Positions 44,061-52,577 of a stretch of 64,000 nt of DNA are shown in pieces. Each line of letters starts with the position of its first letter. Position 1 is the first letter of the stretch. The notes below the pieces were generated by a model that was not told the origin of the DNA, ran no database searches, and was given only the letters and a program-made list of their open reading frames with translations. This stretch comes from Niastella populi. GTDB taxonomy: Bacteria > Bacteroidota > Bacteroidia > Chitinophagales > Chitinophagaceae. The stretch spans positions 124,001 through 188,000 of the forward strand of contig NZ_LWBP01000089.1 in the NCBI RefSeq assembly GCF_002078015.1. The letters run 5' to 3'. A program made the position numbers and the translations under genes.

Positions 44061-44921
44061 ATGAGATTAAAACTGAGTGATGAAAAAACCGGCGGCGACC
44101 TGCTGCTCTTCAAGGAAGAAGAAAGTTTCGATCGTTTATTTTTCGGCCGCGACCGGTTCAATAAGTATTTTACAATAGCATGGAACCCCGGCCAGCCGCA
44201 AACGGTAACCATCGACGGAACCGGGCATGAGTTCCCGGCGAATTCCATCCTTACCCTGCTCTTCAACCAGTCGTTTACTTTTGAGAATTCGGTGGAAATC
44301 GTTTCCTGGCAATTCAACCGGGAGTTTTACTGCATTATGGACCACGACAGTGAGGTAAGCTGCGTTGGATTTCTTTTCGGGAGCATCGATCATATGTTCA
44401 TTTCGCTCAACGAAGACGCGCAGGAAAAAATAAAGATGCTGTCGGCCATGTTCGTAGATGAGTTTAAAATAAACGATACCATTCAAAATGAAATGTTAAG
44501 AGTGCTGCTGAAACGGCTTATCAGTTATATAACCCGGTTAGCCCGGTCGGAGTATGTACCCGAAAAAAAGATCCAGGATGACAAATTCAAACTGATAAGA
44601 AAATTCAACCTGCTGGTAGAAAACCATTTCAGGGAAGAACATTCGGTAAGCTATTATGCCCAGGCATTGTTCAAATCGCCCAAAACCCTGTCGAACCTTT
44701 TTGCGCTCTATAACCACAAAACACCTTCGCAGGTTATACAGGAAAGAATTCTTATAGAAGCAAAAAGACTGCTCACTTTTACCGAGAAGCCGGTAAAACA
44801 AATAACCTTTGAACTGGGTTTCGACGATGTAGCCTACTTTTCAAATTTCTTTAAAAAACATACCTCCCGGTCGCCTGTAGAATTTCGAAATTCCGGCTCT
44901 GTGATCAAAGAAGGGAAATAA
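44061..44921 (+). CDS. AraC family transcriptional regulator
   Basis: 286 residues. The N-terminal 150 residues form a cupin-like sensor (RFNKYFTIAWNPG, EFPANSILTLLFNQSF). The C-terminal 100 carry the AraC double helix-turn-helix: SVSYYAQALFKSPKTLSNLFALYNHKTPSQVIQERILIEAKRLL and then PVKQITFELGFDDVAYFSNFFKKHTSRSPVEFR. It precedes the alpha/beta hydrolase gene by 90 bases on the same strand, and is divergent from the GH43 gene, so either may be its target. The 200-base divergent region between 43861 and 44060 must hold its promoter. Confidence 0.92.
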   Translation: MRLKLSDEKTGGDLLLFKEEESFDRLFFGRDRFNKYFTIAWNPGQPQTVTIDGTGHEFPANSILTLLFNQSFTFENSVEIVSWQFNREFYCIMDHDSEVSCVGFLFGSIDHMFISLNEDAQEKIKMLSAMFVDEFKINDTIQNEMLRVLLKRLISYITRLARSEYVPEKKIQDDKFKLIRKFNLLVENHFREEHSVSYYAQALFKSPKTLSNLFALYNHKTPSQVIQERILIEAKRLLTFTEKPVKQITFELGFDDVAYFSNFFKKHTSRSPVEFRNSGSVIKEGK

Positions 44922-45011
44922 TTACAACTTTACGGGAATTCAGCACAAAAACCACCGCCCTTTTCCATTGCATCTTTGTACTGTTGAAACAAACAATAAA
45001 CAACAATCAAA

Positions 45012-45803
45012 ATGGAAAAGAGATCATTGAAAAACACGTTGAAAAATGGACTGGCAGCCGCTGCCATTGCCTTATCTGCCACTACAGCCACAGTAACAGC
45101 AACCACAGCACAAACGGTAAAAAACGTAGTATTGGTGCACGGGGCCTTTGCCGACGGTTCAGGTTATAAAGGCCTTTATAATGAACTTACGAAAAAAGGA
45201 TATAACGTAACCATCGTTCAAAACCCGTTGACGTCGCTGGAAGACGATGTAAAGGCAACGAACCTGGTGCTCGACAAACAGGACGGGCCAACGATCCTTG
45301 CGGGCCATTCATGGGGCGGAACGGTGATTACGGAAGCAGGTAATCACCCGAAAGTAGCTGCCCTGGTGTACATTGCGGCCCTGCAACCTGATAAGGGCGA
45401 AACCACCATCCAATGGCTGCAAACCCTGCCCCCCGATGCCGATAATGGCGTTTTACCTGTAGACGATAAAGGGATCGTTTATTATTCCAGAGAAAAGTAT
45501 CATGCGGGTTTTGCCGCCGACCTGAATAAAGCCGATGCCGAATTTATGTATGCCTCGCAAGGCGCATTTCATGCAAAAGGTTTTGTTACGCCTCTTACCC
45601 ATGCGGCCTGGAGAAACAAACCAGCGTTTGGTATAGTGGCCACAGAAGATAAAAGTATTGTGCCCGATATCCAACGCAATATGTATAAACGCTCGAATAC
45701 GAAGATCACTGAAATAAAAGGCAGCCATGTTGTGTTCATTTCACAACCGGCCAAAGTAGCCGCGGTGATCATCGATGCGGCTAAATCAGTATCGGGAAAA
45801 TAG
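45012..45803 (+). CDS. Exported alpha/beta hydrolase
   Basis: 263 residues with a signal peptide (LAAAAIALSATTATVTATTAQ). The fold is shown by VVLVHGAFADGSGYKGLYNELTKKGYNV, the nucleophile elbow GHSWGG (Ser), and the catalytic His in KGSHVVFISQP. It belongs to the group related to plant hydroxynitrile lyase and methylesterase-like hydrolases. In bacteria these are often labelled esterases; the substrate is unknown. The upstream AraC gene may regulate it. A terminator follows 22 bases after the stop. Confidence 0.85.
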   Translation: MEKRSLKNTLKNGLAAAAIALSATTATVTATTAQTVKNVVLVHGAFADGSGYKGLYNELTKKGYNVTIVQNPLTSLEDDVKATNLVLDKQDGPTILAGHSWGGTVITEAGNHPKVAALVYIAALQPDKGETTIQWLQTLPPDADNGVLPVDDKGIVYYSREKYHAGFAADLNKADAEFMYASQGAFHAKGFVTPLTHAAWRNKPAFGIVATEDKSIVPDIQRNMYKRSNTKITEIKGSHVVFISQPAKVAAVIIDAAKSVSGK

Positions 45804-45824
45804 TTTTTCAGGTATAACAATCGA

Positions 45825-45853
45825 AGGGCCTCGCCGTTGGCGGGGCCTTTTTG
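45825..45853 (+). terminator. Intrinsic terminator after alpha/beta hydrolase
   Basis: GGCCTCGCC (45827-45835) pairs with GGCGGGGCC (45839-45847) with one G-U pair, followed by TTTTTG. Confidence 0.88.
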
Positions 45854-45896
45854 TTTAAGTCATAACGCCCACCGGTCATTGATGTTCAATATGCGT

Positions 45897-48542
45897 TTAC
45901 AAAATTTCGACATATCCTTCAGTGCCATGTACCCTGATCCGCTGCCCGTCTTTGATCAGTCTGGTGGCGTTCTCCACACCCACAACCGCCGGCAGGCCAT
46001 ATTCACGGGCGATCACGGCGCCATGGGTCATTAGTCCGCCCACTTCGGTCACCAGTCCTTTTATCGAAACGAACAGAGGCGTCCAGCTGGGATCGGTAAA
46101 TGGGGTAACCAGGATATCACCTTCTTCGAGGTCGGCGTCTTCCATATTCAGGATAACGCGGGCGCGGCCCTCTATTAAACCGGAAGAAACCGCCAGGCCT
46201 ACAATGGCATTGGCCGGAAGATTGTCGCGGTTGTATTTACCTGTAATGATCTCGCCATCGGAGGTAATAACCCGCGGCGGGGTTAATTTTTCAAAAATTT
46301 TGTATTCTTCTTTTCGTTTGCCGATAAGCCCGGGATCGGCTTTATTGGTGCGGATGGCTTCCTGCAATTCTTCAAAACTGAGATAGCAAATATCTTCTTT
46401 ATCATTCAACACATGGGCCTGAGCGAGCCGTTCCGCCTCTTTTAGTAAAGCCTGTTTATAAACGAAGTAGCGACTAACAATGTCATATTTCGGATACTCG
46501 CGGTAACCGATGAAATTTCTTACCAGGTCGATCATTTGTTTTGTTTCCGTGGCCTTTTGATCCCCATCGGGCAACTGTTTCAACCGGGACAATAGTTCCT
46601 GTTCTTTTTTCAATGCTTCCAGTTGCCCCTGCTCAAATTTTCGTTTGCTGGCCCCAGGCTCCATGTTTTTGATGTTACTCAGGATCACGGGTGCAAGGGT
46701 GACCGGTTTCTCGCTCCACCGGGTTCTTGTTATATCTATCTCCCCGGCACATCGCATTCCATATTTATCGAGAAAAGCGGTAACAGCGTCACGCACCTGC
46801 TGCCCGCCATTGAATTGAACCAGTTTATTCAAAAACCCGTCATCCTTTGCCTGTTGCAGGTATTCAATTATTTCGGGATAAGGGCGGATCACATCAGCCA
46901 CATCCAGCAGCGCCATACCCATTTCAGAAGTAACGTTGTTGGCAACGGACAGGGAAATGGTGTCTGCCACGTTCTTTTCACCCAACCATTCATTCATTTT
47001 TTCATTGATCCATGCTGAAGCATGAATGGCGGCCATGATCACACTCAAATTTTTTTTATCAGCCGCCAGCTGCCGCCGTTGCTGCAGATCTGCCAGGATG
47101 CATTCAGTTACATCGACGCCTGATTTCGTTCCGATGTTTTGTTTCAACGCTGATAACGATTCCTCACTACTCTTAATTAGTTCCGCAACAATCGCGGGAT
47201 CGTCACCTGCCTCTGCAAGAATATCTGCGGCCGACAAACCCACATGGCTTTTGATTTGCGCCAGGTCGCTTTTTTCGTTTGGGTCCGTTTTTATGAAATC
47301 ACCGCGCTCTATGATGGTAATAAGCGCGTCTTTAATGAGCGGATCGGAATGTCCTAAAACCTCCAGTAAATTTTGCCTGCCCGCAGGGGTGGCCAATCCC
47401 ATCGTGATATCAACAAACAGCCTTCCCCCACCCGTTTTAAATATTGGCCGGCCGCCTGTCAACATCCACACGGAGATGCCCAGTGGTTTAATGGCATCGG
47501 TCATCATTTGCTGATGACCAACAGAGACGTACACGTGATTTTCGCGGTCATTCGCTTCGGGAACGGGAAATAAAGTGGTGACCGGCCGGCTTTGAACAAT
47601 ATAAAATGTACCATCGACCAAACACCATTCAATATCCTGCGGCTGGCCGAAATGCGCTTCTATCTTTCTGCCGATGCGTTCCAGCTGCAGGATCTGTTCA
47701 TCGGTAAGCGCCTGCCGGTGCTGCACCGTCCACTCAACTTCCCGTTCTTCGGTACCGCCCTCTTTTAATGCATAAATAGCCAGCTTCTTGGAAGATATTT
47801 TCTTATGTGTGATCTGGCCGTTGCGAACTTTATAATTATCGGCATTCACCAGTCCGGCCACCAGGGCTTCGCCAAGCCCAAAGCTGGCATCGATAGATAC
47901 CACTTTCCTGTTGCCGCTAACCGGGTCGGCGGTAAACAAAATACCGGCCGCCTGTGGGAATACCATCTTTTGCACTACCACAGCCAGGCGCACCTTGCGA
48001 TGATCGAAACCGTTTTGAATGCGATAGGTTACCGCCCTTTCGGTAAACAGCGATGCCCTGCATTTAGTGATGTGTTTGATGATAGCTTCTATGCCAATAA
48101 CATTCAAATAGGTATCCTGCTGACCGGCAAACGAAGCGGCAGGCAGGTCTTCTGCGGTTGCGCTGGACCGTACCGCCCAGGCATCGTCTTTACCGAACCT
48201 GGATAAATAGCGGATGATCTCTTCTGTAATAGCTGAAGGAATGTTTATTCCTTCAATGGCGTTGCGGATCGCACAGCTAAGACTTTTGATCTTATCGCAG
48301 TCATTTATTGTAAGCAGGGATAATTGATCAAGTAATGCACCGATAGCCGGTGAATCCTGAATAATTGTTTCAAACGCTTCTGTGGAGATACAAAAACCAT
48401 CAGGCACAAGGACGCCTTCAATCCTCGAAAGTTCGCCGAGGTTAGCGCCCTTCCCTCCTGCCAAAGCAATCATTGACTTATCAATTTCCTGGAAACCCAG
48501 GATGCAGGAATTATTCGTCGTTGAGTTTGTTTGTGGTGTCAT
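45897..48542 (-). CDS. rph: Rifamycin-inactivating phosphotransferase (Rph / PEP-synthase-like)
   Basis: 881 residues, the usual length for rifampin phosphotransferases. The N-terminal third is an ATP-grasp domain (AGGKGANLGEL, DDAWAVRSSATAEDLPAASFAGQQDTYLN, DIEWCLVDGTFYIVQSRP). The central third, starting VYVSVGHQQMMTDAIKPLGISVW, matches the rifampin-binding part of the Listeria enzyme. The C-terminal swivelling domain carries the phospho-carrier His (about residue 840) in TEVGGLMTHGAVIAREYGLPAVVGVENAT. The enzyme moves the beta phosphate of ATP to the ansa-bridge hydroxyl of rifamycins. The start overlaps the end of a marR gene by 32 bases, so the two are one operon. PEP synthase is the alternative, but the central region favours Rph. 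Confidence 0.88.
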   Translation of the reverse strand: MTPQTNSTTNNSCILGFQEIDKSMIALAGGKGANLGELSRIEGVLVPDGFCISTEAFETIIQDSPAIGALLDQLSLLTINDCDKIKSLSCAIRNAIEGINIPSAITEEIIRYLSRFGKDDAWAVRSSATAEDLPAASFAGQQDTYLNVIGIEAIIKHITKCRASLFTERAVTYRIQNGFDHRKVRLAVVVQKMVFPQAAGILFTADPVSGNRKVVSIDASFGLGEALVAGLVNADNYKVRNGQITHKKISSKKLAIYALKEGGTEEREVEWTVQHRQALTDEQILQLERIGRKIEAHFGQPQDIEWCLVDGTFYIVQSRPVTTLFPVPEANDRENHVYVSVGHQQMMTDAIKPLGISVWMLTGGRPIFKTGGGRLFVDITMGLATPAGRQNLLEVLGHSDPLIKDALITIIERGDFIKTDPNEKSDLAQIKSHVGLSAADILAEAGDDPAIVAELIKSSEESLSALKQNIGTKSGVDVTECILADLQQRRQLAADKKNLSVIMAAIHASAWINEKMNEWLGEKNVADTISLSVANNVTSEMGMALLDVADVIRPYPEIIEYLQQAKDDGFLNKLVQFNGGQQVRDAVTAFLDKYGMRCAGEIDITRTRWSEKPVTLAPVILSNIKNMEPGASKRKFEQGQLEALKKEQELLSRLKQLPDGDQKATETKQMIDLVRNFIGYREYPKYDIVSRYFVYKQALLKEAERLAQAHVLNDKEDICYLSFEELQEAIRTNKADPGLIGKRKEEYKIFEKLTPPRVITSDGEIITGKYNRDNLPANAIVGLAVSSGLIEGRARVILNMEDADLEEGDILVTPFTDPSWTPLFVSIKGLVTEVGGLMTHGAVIAREYGLPAVVGVENATRLIKDGQRIRVHGTEGYVEIL

Positions 48543-48963
48543 TCATTATTTCAATTGCTTTTAAGAAATAGGTTTCAATGACTTTGAGCTCCTTATCGGA
48601 AAATGAACCGATCAGTTTTTCCGACTTGCTGCGGAACTCTTTATACAGGGGCTGCAGCAGCGCCATAATATTTTTTGTATTGGGAACGATGATCACCTTC
48701 CGCCGGTCGTCTTCGGCATACTGTCGTTTCACCAGTTTTTTCTTTTCGAAGCGGTCAATTAAACCAGTAACGGCGCCGGTGGTCAGGCCGGTTAAAGCAG
48801 CCAGCTCGCCGGCTGTCATTTGGCCTTTTTGCATTATGAAACCCAGGTATTTATGGTCGGTACCGGGAAGGCCGGCCTCGCGGGCAACGGTTTCATGCAT
48901 TCGAATGGAAGCGTAGGCATATTGCTGGCTGAGCCTTCTGATCCTGGTTACGTCGTTCTGCAT
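48511..48963 (-). CDS. MarR family transcriptional regulator
   Basis: 150 residues with the winged helix-turn-helix of MarR: KYLGFIMQKGQMTAGELAALTGLTTGAVTGLIDRFEKKKLVKRQYAEDDRRKVII. The helices on either side form the dimer. It is the first gene of the operon with rph, and the overlap suggests coupled translation. An inverted repeat in its own promoter (48981-49005) is the likely operator, so it should repress itself and rph until a ligand, perhaps an aromatic antibiotic, releases it. Confidence 0.92.
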   Translation of the reverse strand: MQNDVTRIRRLSQQYAYASIRMHETVAREAGLPGTDHKYLGFIMQKGQMTAGELAALTGLTTGAVTGLIDRFEKKKLVKRQYAEDDRRKVIIVPNTKNIMALLQPLYKEFRSKSEKLIGSFSDKELKVIETYFLKAIEIMNDTTNKLNDE

Positions 48964-48980
48964 TTAATATCTTATTTGGT

Positions 48981-49028
48981 AATTATCTTAGTGACAAAGA
49001 TAATTCAACTTTATGAACACCGCCCAAA
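48981..49028 (-). promoter_or_regulatory. marR-rph promoter with overlapping MarR-type operator
   Basis: On the minus strand, TTTG (49025-49028) is followed after 22 bases by TATCTTTG (48995-49002), matching the Bacteroidota TTTG / TAnnTTTG promoter. A perfect 9-bp inverted repeat, AATTATCTT (48981-48989) and AAGATAATT (48997-49005), overlaps the -7 element and lies just before the marR ATG. This is where a MarR dimer would block transcription. Confidence 0.75.
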
Positions 49029-49079
49029 AAGATCGGAAGATTTCACCGGTTGTTTAAAGAATCGGGCCGAAGTTGTTTA

Positions 49080-49647
49080 GATGCACTTAAGTTGGTAACG
49101 ATGATGCATTTTGAAATAACTTTGAGCTAACGGTAGCTAACTATATGGCTTATGTAGCCAACTTTGAGGCAATGTTGTGAAGCTTGCACCATAGGTAGCC
49201 AACATTGCACGTCAGCAGTAAAACATCGGTACAATGTTGGAAAGATCGAACCAATGTGGCTACTGATGCACCATAGTTACTAACTTACGAGCACTGGGAT
49301 CCTGCGATAAGGCATCCTTCCGCCGCCGTACATTTTGGCGCCTATCCTTCAGGCATGGGCGGGCAACTTTGGGTATCAGTTCTTCTTATAAGCCGCCAGG
49401 ATGTAACTTTCGATATAAAACTCCGCAACATATGACCAGATGGTTGATACCAACGGGCCAGACTGCCGTATTGAAGCCCGTAGAGTGAGCTATTGATGAA
49501 AATGGGGTAAAACCAGGCAGGGAATCTATTGTAAAGACCGGGTTAGCTTACAAAACTTTTTTGTGCCGGGCCGGCCGACCCGGGAATCGGTAACAGCCTG
49601 AATTGAAGCGATTAACAGCACTTTTCTTACAAATATTTCTCATTTTT
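49080..49647. other. Gene-free region with degenerate recurring words
   Basis: About 570 bases with no credible gene. 49118-49300 has repeated words: AACTTTGAG at 49118 and 49160 (42 bp apart), GTAGCYAAC at 49133, 49154 and 49195, CAATGTTG at 49170 and 49232, and CCAACATTG (49199-49207), which is the exact reverse complement of 49232-49240. The rest shows nothing recognisable. Confidence 0.4.
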
Positions 49648-49678
49648 TTTGGCCAATTAATTTTTCCGGTTATCTTTG
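49648..49678 (+). promoter_or_regulatory. tRNA-Leu promoter
   Basis: TTTG (49648-49651), 19 bases, then TATCTTTG (49671-49678): an exact match to the Bacteroidota primary sigma consensus. The transcript would start near 49685, about 85 bases before the mature tRNA. Confidence 0.8.
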
Positions 49679-49769
49679 CAACCCGATTTGAAAAATTCAT
49701 CGCTGAAAATGAGGCGACGAGGATCGGAAAACAAACAAGCTCTTACAGTTTTTAAGATAGATCTGAAAT

Positions 49770-49856
49770 GCCCAGGTGGCGAAATTGGTAGACGCACTGT
49801 GTTCAGGTCGCAGCGCTCGCAAGGGTGTGCTGGTTCGAATCCAGTCCTGGGCACCA
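49770..49856 (+). tRNA. tRNA-Leu (anticodon CAG)
   Basis: An 87-base class II tRNA with the 3' CCA encoded. The acceptor stem GCCCAGG (49770-49776) pairs with CCTGGGC (49846-49852). The D-loop has GGTAGA, the anticodon stem CTGTG/CGCAG encloses a loop with CAG at 49804-49806, a long variable arm follows, and the T-arm has GGTTCGAATCC. It reads CUG codons. A promoter and a terminator flank it. Confidence 0.97.
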
Positions 49857-49866
49857 TAAAAAGAAG

Positions 49867-49899
49867 AAGCCTCAAGTTGTTGAACTTGAGGCTTTTTTA
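49867..49899 (+). terminator. Intrinsic terminator after tRNA-Leu
   Basis: A 12-bp perfect stem (49867-49878 with 49883-49894) and a run of T. Confidence 0.93.
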
Positions 49900-50103
49900 G
49901 TTTAATCTATTTTACTTTCTTTACTGGCGAAAGTGCAATTAATTATAAAGCAATAATTTATACGGTTCGACTCCTGATGCGGGGCGCTAAAGGTTATGAC
50001 GGAGAATCCCGCACCAACGCTACTTGCATTGATGCCAACGTTCGAGTATTTGTGAAGGCAGGGAATTTATTCAAAATCCATGTTAGCTGTATACATATCT
50101 TCA

Positions 50104-50697
50104 TTAATCAATTCCATTTGTCAACAGTAAATACCCCTTGTCCTTTGTCAATATAATAGTAGCTGTATCGGCTCCATAATCGCCCTCAAAATATCTTAGG
50201 TCTTCTTCTTTCGAGTAAACTTCAACTGCATTTTTTAAAAAGTCAGGTTCAACGATAAATAATCTCCAATTTGAATAAACAGAAAGAAATGAAGTTAAAT
50301 TGTCAACTAGTTCGATAGATTTTTCCTTTTCTAGTTGCTTAGAATAAAAACTAAAGAATGGCCCTTTAGCAGTGTCCCCTGTCAACATAGATACGAGGTA
50401 TTCGCTTTTTTCATTTTCAACCTCTTTAATTTTTAGTAAAATTTTGTCCTTGAAGATATTACCTTTTCGTAGTTTGTAACTTTCAGTTTTGTAGTCAAAA
50501 TCATGCATATTATACCAACCTCTTTCTTTGTCTTGATTTGCGAGTTGTTGAATAAACGATTCTGATTTTATGAAGTTCAGCAATTCAGTATTGATGTCAT
50601 TGCTATTCAAGTCAAATCGTAATATGAAAGTATTACTATTCAATACAGTGTCAACCGCATCCAAAAAAGTCTTAATTGGTTCTATTGATATGTCCAT
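50104..50697 (-). CDS. AT-rich orphan hypothetical protein (197 aa)
   Basis: Not recognised. 197 residues, cytoplasmic, strongly AT-biased in codon use (many Lys, Asn, Ile, Phe), unlike the GC-balanced genes to its left. Features: FLDAVDTVLNSNTFILRFDL at the start, several charged helices, then YFEGDYGADTATIILTKDKGYLLL at the end. The layout near an RHS toxin locus is where orphan immunity genes are often found, and the size fits, but no immunity family is recognised. It is bounded on its 5' side by a long inverted repeat. Confidence 0.65.
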   Translation of the reverse strand: MDISIEPIKTFLDAVDTVLNSNTFILRFDLNSNDINTELLNFIKSESFIQQLANQDKERGWYNMHDFDYKTESYKLRKGNIFKDKILLKIKEVENEKSEYLVSMLTGDTAKGPFFSFYSKQLEKEKSIELVDNLTSFLSVYSNWRLFIVEPDFLKNAVEVYSKEEDLRYFEGDYGADTATIILTKDKGYLLLTNGID

Positions 50698-50721
50698 TGG
50701 GTTTGGGTCAATTGGGCCACC

Positions 50722-50908
50722 ACCAACGTTGGGGCTTTCTGCTATGCTGATATTCCGTGATTCGTCAGCCTGGTGCAGAAGAAGCCGATTGAATACGGTA
50801 ATGAAATTATAAAATAAACTTGATAGAAAGAGTCAAGCCCGGACTACCGATGATAAGCGAACAGGACGATCAGTATATATTCTTTAGCCAGCATAGCAGA
50901 AAACCCCA
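50722..50908. repeat. Long imperfect inverted repeat between two orphan genes (cassette-boundary-like)
   Basis: 50731-50749 and 50890-50908 are inverted copies of a 19-bp sequence with one mismatch (core TTTCTGCTATGCTG). With one gap the similarity extends outward through CCAACGTTG on the left and CCCCATGTTG on the right. About 140 bases lie between. This looks like a folded recombination or cassette-end sequence, or a MITE; no transposase is present. Confidence 0.6.
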
Positions 50909-50921
50909 TGTTGAGCGAAGT

Positions 50922-51713
50922 TTAGTCATGTACTGCTAACTGAGCACTTAAAATTGGGAGTTCCAATTTTTCACCGTAGTCAATTTCCTCATTGGGTTGT
51001 TTATCGAATGGCATTTTAGACTTATAGGGATAAAGTACAAAGAGTTTCCTTATTATTTGTTTTCGAAATACAGGAATTTCTGTCCGTAGAAAGCTTACCC
51101 TAAAGGCAATATTTCCAATTTGTAAACAAGCCTTGTAAAGGTTCATTATTGCAAAATCCAGTTCTTCTCTTGAAATATCAAAGGCCTTTCTTACTATAGG
51201 GCCGCCAATCATGTAATTTAAATTACTATACTTCATTTTAGTCACTTCCACAATAAAACCTTCAGGAATAATTCCTTTTTGAATTAGCCTATATGCCATT
51301 GTGCTAAAAACAATTTTTTGTTGTGTTGTCAATGATGCCAACATTGTTTTGAGTATCACCCATTGGCTAAGAGTTAAAGCATCATCAGCACTTATGTGAT
51401 TAATATCTAAACAATTATCAAGTAAGTCTACAAAGATGTTTTTAACTTTAACTTCCAATTCTGACATCCAACCATTGTTACAAGCATTGCAAACTTGTTT
51501 AAGAGTAAAGTCATCATACCTTATCTCTCTACCGTCAGAAACATCATTTGAGAAATTATCAGCATACTCATTAGCGTTTGAGCGCTCTATAAAATGGAAA
51601 CTTGGCTTAAAGACTTTTTCTTTCGCTTGCAGGATAGTAAAAATCCACTTTGAATATATATGCTCTCGGGATAAATCTTTTGAACCGCAGAAAATGCACT
51701 GTCTCTTATTCAT
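50922..51713 (-). CDS. HNH-like zinc-binding protein (263 aa), AT-rich
   Basis: The N-terminus has CIFCGSKDLSREHIYSKWI and, 50 residues later, VCNACNNGWMSELEVKVK: two CxxC pairs around a REH motif, the pattern of HNH endonuclease-like proteins (CxxC...REH...CxxCNxxWMS). The remaining 180 residues are helical and not recognised. Proteins with this head are common in mobile islands and defence regions and are presumed nucleases, but a full catalytic HNH set is not evident. Codon use is AT-rich like its neighbours, suggesting acquisition. Confidence 0.7.
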   Translation of the reverse strand: MNKRQCIFCGSKDLSREHIYSKWIFTILQAKEKVFKPSFHFIERSNANEYADNFSNDVSDGREIRYDDFTLKQVCNACNNGWMSELEVKVKNIFVDLLDNCLDINHISADDALTLSQWVILKTMLASLTTQQKIVFSTMAYRLIQKGIIPEGFIVEVTKMKYSNLNYMIGGPIVRKAFDISREELDFAIMNLYKACLQIGNIAFRVSFLRTEIPVFRKQIIRKLFVLYPYKSKMPFDKQPNEEIDYGEKLELPILSAQLAVHD

Positions 51714-52104
51714 GTAAGTAATAAAAACATTAAGGTAGGACTATTATCAAAATATAAACTAACACATTCCTTACCCCGGTGAAAAATCCGTTTTAAATAA
51801 ATGGTATCCATATTCCTGGTTTTTAGCTTTTGGATGACGATACTTATTCAAACGAAACTTCGCCACATCAGTCACAGTATGGCAACTAATCAAAACCTTT
51901 GGATACTACAAAAGTGGAGATATTAAACTAACGATCTCCCCGCTCCGAGATTACAAAAATTTGATGAAAGTAGAAATTCAGGCGTATCCATATTTTTTCT
52001 AATTAAGTTTTAGAGCGTTTTGCAATTAACCGGAAATGTTTAATATGTCAAAAAAAGCAACTCACTCATTACTTTTTTACTAAAGGGGAACTAAAGTTCA
52101 ATTG
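51714..52104. other. AT-rich gene-free region with a possible coding fragment
   Basis: About 390 bases. On the minus strand, codons ending at a stop at 51773-51771 read about 44 residues of protein-like sequence (LISCHTVTDVAKFRLNKYR, then a LFKTDFSPG end) with no start codon; it may be the end of a lost toxin or orphan gene. A small hairpin GGAGAT/ATCTCC lies further right. No other features. Confidence 0.35.
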
Positions 52105-52572
52105 TCAAAGTTTTCGCAAATAATTACCTAACAATTCCTCAATATCTTCTTTTTCCTCGTTATAATATTGCGTATCCAATTCATCTAAGGGATCAAACAA
52201 ATCATCTTCTTTAAACAATTTATTAATTTCTTTACTCATTAACTTTTCTCTAAACACGAAATCTATATCGTTTTCAGTATTTACTATTTCAAAGGCATCA
52301 TTCAAATTTTTTGCCCTTTTTGATGCGCCAATTCTTTTAAGCGCATCAATAGTTTCACTTGCAAATTGCCCATAACCATTAATGAAATACTGGTGAAACC
52401 CCCCGTTAAATATTTGATTATGTAAAACCACAACCAGGTAAGTGGTTTGCAAATCAACGGGCAATTCCATTATATAATTATACCAGTTTGAATTTACTTC
52501 ATTAAACCATTCTGTTTTTATTCCAACAACAGCTTCGGCATATTTTTTTTCTATAATCTCGTTATTGGTCAT
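52105..52572 (-). CDS. DMP19-family (DUF4375) protein, candidate immunity protein
   Basis: 155 residues. The core ELPVDLQTTYLVVVLHNQIFNGGFHQYFINGYGQFASETIDALKRIGA is the signature of the DMP19/DUF4375 family; the Drosophila-independent name comes from DNA-mimic protein 19 of Neisseria. In bacteria these proteins often accompany polymorphic toxins as immunity proteins. It is acidic at its C-terminus (DDLFDPLDELDTQYYNEEKEDIEELL), which would suit binding a basic nuclease. It starts five bases after the stop of the RHS toxin gene, the canonical place for immunity. Confidence 0.82.
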   Translation of the reverse strand: MTNNEIIEKKYAEAVVGIKTEWFNEVNSNWYNYIMELPVDLQTTYLVVVLHNQIFNGGFHQYFINGYGQFASETIDALKRIGASKRAKNLNDAFEIVNTENDIDFVFREKLMSKEINKLFKEDDLFDPLDELDTQYYNEEKEDIEELLGNYLRKL

Positions 52573-52577
52573 AATCG

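Noticed and set aside
45897-48542. Phosphoenolpyruvate synthase (ppsA)
   Set aside because: The swivelling domain resembles it, but the central domain and total length match rifampin phosphotransferase, and the C-terminal PEP/pyruvate-binding barrel is absent.
49657-49875. Open frame antisense to tRNA-Leu with a VPRTGFEPAHP-type peptide
   Set aside because: This peptide is the well-known false protein read from the complement of tRNA genes; the tRNA explains the sequence.
49960-50030. Second tRNA fragment or att site (GGTTCGACTCC then CCGCACCA)
   Set aside because: Only the T-loop-like GGTTCGA matches; the surrounding bases do not pair as a tRNA and do not repeat the tRNA-Leu 3' end.
50722-50908. 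Insertion sequence
   Set aside because: Inverted ends are present, but there is no transposase frame between them and no target duplication could be seen.
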